This document shows positions 55,575-64,000 of a DNA stretch of 64,000 nucleotides, piece after piece. This DNA comes from Acanthochlamys bracteata. Taxonomy: Eukaryota > Streptophyta > Magnoliopsida > Pandanales > Velloziaceae. The notes beneath the pieces were generated by a model. That model ran no database searches. It had not been told where the DNA came from and was given only the letters and a program-made list of their open reading frames with translations. Position numbers and translations under genes: made by a program. The stretch spans positions 434,001-498,000 of the forward strand of contig CM034127.1 of assembly GCA_019914995.1 (NCBI GenBank). The letters run 5' to 3'. Position 1 is the stretch's first letter, and each line of letters opens with the position of its first letter.

Positions 55575-55805
55575 AGTCCGTTTGAAATTGATTATGAAAT
55601 AAAAATTTTTTGAGATAAAAATATTTTTATTTTTTTATTATTAAAAAAATAATAATAATATATAATAAAAAAATTTTATTATTAAAATTTTTTACACTAT
55701 CTAAATTTTTAAATAAATTTTTTAAATACTTATAAAAATATATATTAAAAAATAAAAAATTAAAAAAATTAAAAAATAACGTTTGTTGTGCAATACAAAC
55801 GCACT
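55575..55805. repeat. AT-rich MITE-like element
   Basis: The ends AGTCCGTTTG and CAAACGCACT form a 9/10 inverted repeat around an AT-rich core like that of 30266-30540. No target duplication is evident. It lies about 75 bp upstream of the PPR start codon, so it may overlap that promoter. Confidence 0.5.
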
Positions 55806-55817
55806 CATCGACTGTAA

Positions 55818-56053
55818 GTGTGTGTTTATTTTAAAGTTACATTTTTTTTAAAATGATTTTAAAAATTAAATAAAAAATTAGAAGTATTTAATAATAATAA
55901 ATTTTTTATACAAATTTTATATTAACACTAAATTTTAAAAATAAATTTTGAAAAAGTATTTTTAATAGAAATAATTTATTTAAAAGTTTTATTTATTTTA
56001 TATTAAACATAAATTTAAAAAAAGTAAATTTTAAGAGATTAATAAACATGTCC
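55818..56053. repeat. Tourist-like MITE, TAA duplication
   Basis: The 236-bp unit has ends GTGTGTGTTTATT and AATAAACATGTCC (imperfect inverted repeat), flanked by TAA at 55815-55817 and 56054-56056. Its core resembles the reverse complement of 31013-31240, so both belong to one family. Confidence 0.65.
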
Positions 56054-56056
56054 TAA

Positions 56057-57448
56057 ACAATTTAACTGTCCCGACCCGATAAAAACTTTAATTAATACAA
56101 TTTAATAATTTTTTATTTACTAGTGTTATATTTCTAATTTATACATTTATACATATAATCTAAATTAAATATGTATTATCAATTATTAAAAATATGATAA
56201 TTTAAAATTCAGAATTGTTTTTATTATATGTTTAAATTACGACTTTTTCTTAAATATCTCGAAAATTTTTCTATTGTGTTCACTATGCATATCCATATAT
56301 CTCAAAAATTACCTTCTTTCACTATCATTTTGTTCCAATCTCTTATTATCAACCGTTTAAACCAAAATCGAAAACAAATAAAATTTCACAAATTCAACTA
56401 TTATACTGAAAATAACAAATTAATCGTACAACTCAAACATCAATACAAAACAATGATCGATAAATTAACTATATCATTTGCATTGACAACAATTTTTTTT
56501 TACTGATCTCATATTTGATAATGCATTATATAAAAGCTTGTATAAAACAAAATTGTTTATATAAAATTTCCTTAAAACGTACCAAAGTTCCTTCTTTGTT
56601 AGTAATGGATATCGCTCCTTGATGAGAAAAAAAAAATGAAAAAACGCAACTCATCACAAAAGCATTCAATCAAGTAATCCATGTTGAACAACACGTACAT
56701 CAATTGAGTTACTTCCACAGCTTCACAACAAAGAAACACATTTCTTACTTCATCTTGTAACTTCGTTTCGAGCGATAACTGATCGAGATCAGAATATGTA
56801 AAATCTGGTATACTTTTGAATAGTAATTTACATAAGAACAACAAAACTTGAGAAACTCATACCACCAAACTTCTTTTAAAATTGGATTCGAGAGAACTTC
56901 TTTCTTATAAAAACGCAAGTAGTAGGCATGTCAACAACAGGCACTATCTTTTTCCATCTACTCGCCAACAATGAGAATAGGCAGCCCCCTGGAACACGAG
57001 CAACTTTAAGTAGAACTAAAGATGCTTACAAAAATTTCATGAATCAATTACATAAAATAGCTTTATAGATAATGGATGATGGTTCCTGTGGGAAAGGTTG
57101 GGTGTATCAGTATCACTACACTATTTCTTCACATGAAAATTAAAATGGAATGATCAACTTTAAGAATAACTCTAGCATTATCAGAAGCTCTAAGTCTAAA
57201 CAGCAAAATAGGTACCCTTTTGCATACTAAGGATTATAATGGCCATATTGGAAATCCTTGCAGGGCGAGAACAGACAGGAATAGCAACTTTTGGAAGAGC
57301 ATAAAAAATTCAGACCCTAGTGATGTTCTTTTGGGCCATTGACAAAGGATTGAGGAGGCTAGGGGTGATTGAGGAAAGAGATTAGGGGCTTTATGCTTAA
57401 AGAAAGAACAGAGGAAAGTATTTGAAGTGCAACAGATGCTAATATCTC
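56057..57448. other. Intergenic region between the PPR and scramblase genes
   Basis: AT-rich to about 56600, then more balanced. The frames at 56228-56506 and 56599-56844 have no recognisable product. The stretch next to 57448 should hold the 3' UTR of the scramblase-like gene. Confidence 0.5.
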
Positions 57449-60400
57449 TTACCAGCCACCACGTCTAGAGAAATAGTCATTGTCAAGTGAAACGGCAAGG
57501 GCAATAGTGACTGCTCTTTCTGAAATACTTAAAGGCCTAGCAACCTCCAATTCTTGAATCTGATGAAAAGACGAATTAAAAGTCAGAACAGATCAAGTGC
57601 AATATGATTAAACTGAATCAGATTTTGAGACCAATTTTGTTGAAACTTGCCATTTGACCCATGCCAAGTTTAGCGATCGGGTCAGCAGCACCAAATCGGA
57701 TCACGTACTGACCAGCATCTGTGAAGAGCTGCAAAAAGTACATAACTTGGCATGAAATTCAATCAGCTCATTATTTTCAAATTACTCTTTTGGAACAAGT
57801 AGGGCTAAAATGAGTATTACAAGAAAAGTTTGATAATGATTTTACAGTAAAACATACTGTGCAGGTATTGGATGATTAATTAAGTGTTGAAAGAAACAAC
57901 CTTGCTTAAATACATATAAACGAGATGCAAAAGAATGGTATTGTAAAAATGTTCCAGGGATATTTAAATGCTTGACTAGGTCAAACAATTTCCAGGAGTA
58001 AGATTTATGGAGGTGTCATGCTATCTGGTCAAAAAGCAAGGAAGTTGTTGCGATGAATTTTAGTAACCCAGCCTGGCAACTGTAGACATGACTTCTACCA
58101 AAAAATCAACAGCTGTTATCATCAACTTGTTTATAAATTAAAAAAAAAACAGCCAATATTAACTAATAACCTAACTCTAGACATTTTAGAGCTGAATAAG
58201 AAACTTGCTCTTTAAGAAGAGAAGAAGTTTACCTCAAGGCCAAGACCTCTCCAATCACGATCAATCTGTGCTAGCACATTGTCATCCTCATCATTCAAAG
58301 TGAAAGTCCAATTCCAAAAGCCAGGATTTTCAACCACTGCAAACTGCTTATTTCTAAATAATCACCAGACAACAAAGTCAGAAGATTTGGAAACTCAGAA
58401 CTTATAAAGTACAGAGCCACACATCCGCAACGATAAATAAATGTTCAAGAGATTTACTAGTTAATATCATTTCGTAAATAAAAGATGGTAAGCTGATGTT
58501 CTCACAAGTCTAAACTGTGCCAGCAAAATAAATTCTCTTCTAGAGATGCTTTGACAAGCATAACAGTTGGCACAGCAGAAGAGATTCACCATGGAAGATC
58601 AGCTCTGTCTGTATTGATTGAGAAAATATCTTACCCTACATATAGATCATAAATTCTTTTCCAAAGATGCCAGCGCCTGTGGACTACACCAACTACCTAT
58701 AAGGAAAATACATATAAGAATTTAGCACAAACTCCATAGATCATGTTTTTAAATTCAGGCACCAAATAGCTAGTTATCTTATAATACCTCGCCATCAACT
58801 TCAGCATAAATAGTGCTGTTTATCAACCAAAACGGCCTGCGCACCTAAACCTATAGTAAATATCACAGGAAGCAGCTACACAATAGGTGGACTTCCAGAA
58901 AGGATTATTACTTTATGAAAGCAATGATAAAGTTTCTCACCCTAAATATCTCATTTCCCAAGGCATCGTTTATATACGCAATAAATGGGCGCCTTGAACG
59001 GAGTAGCTGCAAAGAAATTGCAGAGAATCAGGGAGCAATACATTCTTAATCAATTATCAGAGCAAACAACAGTAACAACCACGCCGAAGACAATAACATG
59101 TGATGTTAGAGCACATGAGACCACCATAAAAGAGAAGTCAAGAGGAGCAGTACAAAGTGATGAGCAGAAAACCAATGCCATAAGTTGATAGTGACTTTGA
59201 AAGCATCTTGAGACTAGAAAATAGGCTTTACTTTTGCCACTGAAATAACTGATATACATGTAGTACTTAATATGTCCCTATAATCCAGAGCCGCTTCCCA
59301 TGGAACCTATAAGAACCCACAACTATATGATTTAAAACATATCCCAGCCACAACACAGAACCTAATAGATACAAGTCTTCTCTATATTCAAAAACACCAA
59401 AAAATACTAAAAAGCTGAAGGCATGTAGCATCATATCCATCTGCTCTTATCACTTTCATCAATGAAAGTAAAAGACAAAGAACGCAGCAATATTGAAAAC
59501 TGAACTTTAACAGCATTTATCAACTAAAGAAGTAACTCATGTACCTGCCTAAAGATGACATTGCTTTGCTCATGGATAAACCCCACTGGCTGGAAAGAAG
59601 ATAAAACTTGTATAAAGATTTAAGCTGGAAATTCAATTTAAAAAGCATCACAAAAAATAGGTACGCACTGATTGAGGAAAGGAAGCATCCAGTATTGCAT
59701 AGCGGCTTTCCTGCATTTTTGAGAAATAAACTAATAACCAGACTCTAGTGAAATAAGAAAATTGTTTTGAAACTTAAGTCATATCACCTGCTCAAAAGCA
59801 AACATGATGTTGGCCCACTCTATGTCTCTAGTAATAACTAGATTGGCTCTCGCAAGAAGAGGTGCTAGCTTTACCTAAAAGAAAAGAACACAACTGCTCG
59901 AAGTTAATGTCATGGGAACAGAACAAGTACGCCAAAAGAGATGAAGGAATGCTCCTTATCTAAATAGCCATTAAGCTTCTATCATACTTCAGAGTTACAA
60001 ACATAAAGTTATTTACAACTATTATGTCTAATCGCACGCATCAAACTGGATGAAACTAATAACCAGATCAACACGGCATAAAACATATTGCATCACAATT
60101 GTAAAATCGATTAAGAAACATTATTGCACAAGAATTTAGGTTAACAGGCTCAATGCTAATCAATGGGGAAGAAAAATAGTAAGTTATTGCTACCTCTTCT
60201 GGGGTATTTGGAGTCAAGGTTCCACCATCTGACTGACTTATAGGTATCCGATTGACATTTGCAGTAGCTTGACTTACTTGTTCATCTCCAACTCTCCTAT
60301 TCATGGATGACCTTACGAATAGCGAATATGGTAAACGGTGGAATATGGAGCCATCTCTTGTCTTCCAAGGTATAGTTCCTCGTGTACGCCCACGATTTGC

Positions 60401-60553
60401 TTCTTCTTCAGCACGCCAGAGCTGCAACAACCATTTCCTACTCAAAGACTCCTCTTTTCCAGCTGCACCTAATTCATGGCAATGCTTCAGTTGCAGCACA
60501 TTTACCAGAGAGAACTCTCTCGATTTGCACTGCCATTTCCTTAACCACCTCAT
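57449..60553 (-). CDS. Phospholipid scramblase family protein (AIM25-like)
   Basis: Ten coding exons give 342 residues: 60194-60553, 59788-59874, 59669-59710, 59545-59589, 58941-59006, 58788-58844, 58635-58696, 58233-58353, 57651-57728 and 57449-57559. Nine use GT-AG junctions at their borders, except that the intron after 57651 starts GCAAGT (GC-AG). The N-terminus is basic and hydrophobic (MRWLRKWQCKSREFSLVN), compatible with a mitochondrial presequence. The scramblase/tubby-like core includes ARANLVITRDIEWANIMFAF, IYAEVDGEVVGVVHRRWHLW, YDLYVGNKQFAVVENPGFW and RDWRGLGLELFTDAGQYVIR. A C-terminal hydrophobic helix (ERAVTIALAVSLD) precedes DNDYFSRRGGW. The family is linked to lipid movement across membranes, and the yeast relative affects mitochondrial inheritance. 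The role in plants is not established. Confidence 0.88.
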
Positions 60554-60902
60554 CCTCCGATCACTTCAGCTACCGGGACCTAAAAAAAGTATCAAAAAGA
60601 ATAAAAAAAATTTTGGTTAATTTTAGCTGTACCATGGTATCAGAACTAATAAATTTCACATCAAAAAAAATAGTTTTTGTCGACGAATTTCAGAAAACAA
60701 AACAAAAAATTCAATATTGAATTCTACTAAACATAGCGCTAAATTTCCTAACCTTCTTGATCAATTCTGTAATTCTAACGAATTAATCAACAGAAGAAAA
60801 AGACTCGAAACTTCGAATTAGAAGAAGAAGAGAAAAAAACAACTAACGAACCTGACCGCCGGAGAATGATATGGAGATCGGAGTTGCTTCTAGGGCATTC
60901 AT
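60550..60902 (-). promoter_or_regulatory. uORF in the scramblase 5' leader, split by an intron
   Basis: A leader exon ending at 60852 (CAG/GTTCGT) joins an acceptor at 60580-60581 (TTTTTTTAG). After splicing, an upstream ATG at 60900-60902 reads MNALEATPISISFSGGQ and then VPVAEVIGG before TGA at 60550-60552. That TGA overlaps the main ATG (60551-60553) as ATGA. Such overlaps can permit or limit reinitiation. Expression of the leader is assumed from splice signals only. Confidence 0.55.
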
Positions 60903-61037
60903 GAATTTTGAGCTATCTTGCACGATGGTGCCCGAATCATCAATGTTGGCGGGATAGGGCCATTATTATTTTAACTACTTTGCATTAACAGAGTTGCAAC
61001 TAACAATATACACCATAGAATGTTGCATATATAATTA

Positions 61038-61280
61038 GGGCGTGTTTCGCAATTGAATTCCGTAAAAATTTAAGTTCGATGAGAAGTTAATTTCAGTAAA
61101 AGCAGTGTTCGAAATAATATTTAAAACAAGTGAAATAAAATTTAAAACTTAAATTTTAATAAAAGTAAAATTTGATGTGAAAATAAAAATAAAATTCAGA
61201 ATGACAATTAAAATGCATAAAATAGTCGAATTTAAAATCTGAAAAAAATAAATAAAATTTGATTTATTTAAAATAAATCC
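61038..61280. repeat. Tourist-like MITE, TTA duplication
   Basis: This 243-bp AT-rich unit starts GGGCGTGTTTCGC and ends AATAAATCC. TTA flanks it on both sides (61035-61037 and 61281-61283). The left terminus matches that of 31013-31240 for 11 bases, while the right terminus has decayed. It lies about 140 bp upstream of the scramblase leader exon. Confidence 0.5.
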
Positions 61281-61880
61281 TTAGATATTGCAAAGATCAC
61301 AGATATCAATTGAGGTGCGGGTGTTATTTATCATGGTTATTGGGAAAAAATTTATGCTTTATGCTAGAAATTTCTTCCACTCCTCTTCACTCTTTGTCAA
61401 GGTTGCTAAGACAACGTTAAAAAGATCACAGTTCGTTTGAAAGGATGTGCTTTACTTTATCAGTAATCACTTTCTCCGTATAAGTTTCAAATAAACTTTT
61501 ATATCTATTTTTATAAATTTGCAAACTCATTTCTCAATTATTCAGATTCTAAAATCTCACTTCCGTAAACAAGTCCAGAGAAAAAACAATAAGAAGAGAA
61601 TAAAGGTTAAGTTGCTAGATCACTGATATGCATAGTGAAGCCCCATACATTAAAAAAAAAATACCAACGTCCAAGAATTCTGCATAAAGATGTCTGACTT
61701 TCCAAAGAAGAGCTCACGGGTCATACCCATGTTCCTTGGCGTTCACAAAAGAAAAGCGTTTAGCATCCAGTATCCAGCAAAATTACAAAATATCGGAGAC
61801 CATAGCAATTTTGTTTTCAAAATAGTTGCTATCTAGGAGGTAAAGAGACATAACGGTCCCCTTTTTTCATAGCCTAATGC

Positions 61881-62084
61881 TTATTTATCATCACCCTCAT
61901 TTTTTTGTGCGTAGCGACGGTTAAACTTTGCTATCTGACCCAAGCTCTGAGCCATCTGGCGTTTTGCTCTTAAATGATATACTTTACCGACATTGTGTAT
62001 TTTCGTCATCATGACGTTTATCAACCTCCCACTTTGCGTCACGTAGGACACCCACTGCATTTGAGGATGCAAGCCTTTCTTCAT
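61881..62084 (-). CDS. Small bL31-like ribosomal protein
   Basis: This is a 67-residue basic protein starting MKKGLHPQMQWVSYVTQSGR and continuing with KIHNVGKVYHLRAKRQMAQS and GQIAKFNRRYAQK. It matches the short plant 'ribosomal protein L31' family as I recall it (for example Arabidopsis At5g55125), probably a mitochondrial large-subunit protein. Its location was not tested. The coding region is a single exon. The ATG lies 2 bases after a good splice acceptor (TCAAACAG), so a 5'UTR intron is expected, with the first exon near 63704-63840. Confidence 0.75.
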   Translation of the reverse strand: MKKGLHPQMQWVSYVTQSGRLINVMMTKIHNVGKVYHLRAKRQMAQSLGQIAKFNRRYAQKNEGDDK

Positions 62085-62087
62085 AGC

Positions 62088-63703
62088 TGTTTGACATCAA
62101 AAAGTAAATGCTTAGAGGGAAAAAAAACATACCCAAAGAATTCCAAGTACACCATTTTCTCAATAGAGTTAACCTGAAAATTGCATAGGCAACAAACTCC
62201 CCAAGACTAAAATGAAGAGAATTTAAAGTTTGTTGAAAGGATAAAAACGATTAAAGGGAAAATAATATTCAAACAGTGAGGGGAAGTTGCTGGCCAGCGC
62301 CCGCTCAACTCTTCGAGAGCCGGACCAGAAAGGAGTGGTGGTTGGTGGGGGACAAAGTAATATATGTAGTTAGCAAAAGGGTAAGAAGTGACTCAGTCCT
62401 GATTGCCTACACTAGAAAATAAATCATAATAAGGATTGAATTTGTCTAAAGCAGCTTTGAGGTCATTTATGGTGTGAAATACTTGGAATATAAATGATAA
62501 AGGAAAAGTAAACTTCATCCACATCTCATTTCAATTCTGGTTCAACTAAGAAAAAATGAGAACAGTAGTTGAAGTTCATAAAGCTCCAATACAGTCAATC
62601 TACACCCCAAAGACCATTCTGAAATGCCATAAGGGTGTCACATGACTAGTATAAACATTTAACATTGCAGATGAAAACTGCTGGGTGTATCAACTCCTGA
62701 CCTGTACCTAAGTACAGGACAAGCTTGAACTTGGCACATTTCACCGTATGAAACAAGATTAAGTAAGCTATATAGCTCCCTCCACCCCAGTATTTGATCA
62801 TTACTAGCATCACTATCAGTTACTGTCTTATTGATCATAACTTGACAAGTTTAGGCAATAAGCAAAATTTTAGAGTTCCTCTATCATGGTTTCAGCCACA
62901 ACAGTTATTGAGGGGAAATATCCAGTGAAGTGCTTTCTTACTACCACAAACTAAAATGAGATCAATCAGCTGTTTCTACTTTTCAAAACTAAAAGGAGTT
63001 CACTTATGACCGAGTTTATAGCTAATCTTTTTGTTTCAGCATTTGCAGAGCTAACCCTTAATTCTACTGCTCTCTCTTCTATGAAATGTTCATTGACGGC
63101 TGACTTTTCCGGTCAAATGAGAGTACGAAAGGTTGCCAACTTATGCATTGTCTTTGGTGATCCTAGTAAGCAAGTTACAAGATGTCATCAAGCACATAGC
63201 AAAGAAGCCGCACAAATACAAATTGCCATTAAGGATTGTTCCTTCTCTGCCTATAAATTCTTTATGACTATCCTAGTATAAATAAAGCCGAGGTGCCTAG
63301 CGCATCATATGATTTCTCTGTATGAGATATTTCTTTGTATGAAAAAGTGCTTCTTTTGTACAAGATAAATGCGCTTACGGCTATACTGTAAGAAAAAAAG
63401 GGGAACAGCTCCCAAAACACCAACGAAGAACAAAGTTTCCTTGGATCTAGAAAGTAAAGTAGCGGTTGCTTTTAAAATCAACTTCACCATCACAGTTTTA
63501 TACAAATTAAACATTTCATCAATCATGGAGATTTCAATAAGCTTCGATCACAGTTTTATACAAACGGGATCTCGATCAAACAACATCAACAAAATTGGAT
63601 TAGCGATCTAATCGAATTAGAACAAACCAACGAAATTAAATAACCAAAGTTACTGATACGGGTTTGAAAACATTCCTTAGAACTGAGGCATCAAGAATTA
63701 CCT
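62088..63703 (-). other. Putative 5'UTR intron of the L31-like gene
   Basis: Reading on the minus strand, a donor AATCAG/GTAATTC at 63703 and the acceptor CAAACAG at 62087-62088 would define an intron of about 1.6 kb. Open frames inside it (63006-63281, 63305-63611) show no known domain. Nothing else is seen. Confidence 0.5.
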
Positions 63704-63840
63704 GATTCGATTCTTCAGAGATGAACGACAATCGCCGTCGAAGCGAGAGAAGAGGAAGAAGATTCAGGGTTTTAGTTTCCAGAAAAGGACTAAGCCAGAT
63801 TTGTTTCCTGGCCAGGTAGTCCGATCTGTCGATCCCAGTA
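63704..63840 (-). promoter_or_regulatory. Putative untranslated first exon of the L31-like gene
   Basis: This is a CT-rich leader ending in the donor at 63703. On the minus strand it contains AAAACCCTGAA near 63764-63773, one base off the AAACCCTA telo-box that is common in plant ribosomal-protein promoters and leaders. The transcription start was not located. Confidence 0.45.
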
Positions 63841-63869
63841 AGAAAGCCCAAAGAAAACTTATTTAACTC

Positions 63870-64000
63870 CAAAATATTTAAAACATTTAGAAGTACTTTT
63901 AAAATAATTTTTTTAAAATAATATTTTTATTTTTAAAATAATATTTTTATTTTTAAAAAAATAAGTTTTATTTTTTTAATTTAATAAATATTAAAAATAA
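63870..64000. other. AT-rich sequence at the window edge
   Basis: Repeated ATAATATTTTTATTTTTAAA-like units, probably part of another AT-rich repeat cut by the window end. Confidence 0.4.

Noticed and set aside
60303-60720. Plus-strand frames of 105 and 112 codons
   Set aside because: Antisense of scramblase exon 1, with no known domain.
61974-62177. 67-codon plus-strand frame
   Set aside because: Antisense of the L31-like gene.
63006-63281. 91-codon plus-strand frame
   Set aside because: Falls within the predicted 5'UTR intron, with no recognisable domain.
1-64000. tRNA, rRNA, CRISPR or bacterial operon signals
   Set aside because: None was recognised by eye. The sequence is plant nuclear DNA, and the short tandem repeat at 32520 is not CRISPR-like because units are contiguous without spacers.

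Overview
This window is nuclear DNA of a flowering plant. The evidence is intron-containing genes with plant-only orthologues (a P-class PPR protein), CC-NB-ARC-LRR resistance-gene homologues, plant-type Ty3/gypsy chromovirus and Ty1/copia retrotransposons primed by initiator-Met tRNA sites, and long AT-rich spacers holding MITEs. The sequence does not identify the species. The resistance genes look like the RGA family, which occurs in both monocots and dicots.

Layout. Positions 1-12702 hold a Ty3/gypsy chromovirus on the minus strand. One complete but decayed element (2550-12702) shares its 3' LTR with the 5' end of a second copy that runs off the left edge, so this is a tandem LTR-internal-LTR-internal array. 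Positions 12845-40156 hold a cluster of one CNL family. It contains a frameshifted pseudogene (minus), a 3'-end fragment (minus), a copy with a single nonsense codon (minus), a copy with two nonsense codons (plus) and one intact 1010-residue gene (plus, 37124-40156). The minus and plus copies are arranged head to head. The gap between them holds a copia element with a perfect 5-bp target duplication (25496-30119), several MITEs and a 3 x 56-bp tandem repeat. Positions 40786-50580 hold a 9.8-kb element with 2-kb LTRs, a perfect GCAAA target duplication, PBS, PPT and a gag with zinc knuckle, but no recognisable pol. It is a TR-GAG-type non-autonomous copia element sitting just 3' of the intact CNL. 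Positions 51590-52540 hold a fragment of an RSZ-type splicing-factor gene followed by a copia relic.

The right end (53413-64000) is gene space, all on the minus strand: a chloroplast-type PPR gene (3 exons, 490 aa, like At5g48730), a phospholipid-scramblase/AIM25-like gene (10 coding exons, 342 aa, with one GC-AG intron and a uORF whose stop overlaps the main AUG), and a small bL31-like ribosomal-protein gene with a long 5'UTR intron.

The strongest observations are the tandem chromovirus, the pol-less gag element, patchwork sequence identity between inverted CNL copies (gene conversion), nonsense-only decay in two CNLs, and the uORF/start overlap in the scramblase gene. All boundaries and exon junctions were read by eye. 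No alignment or database search was run.
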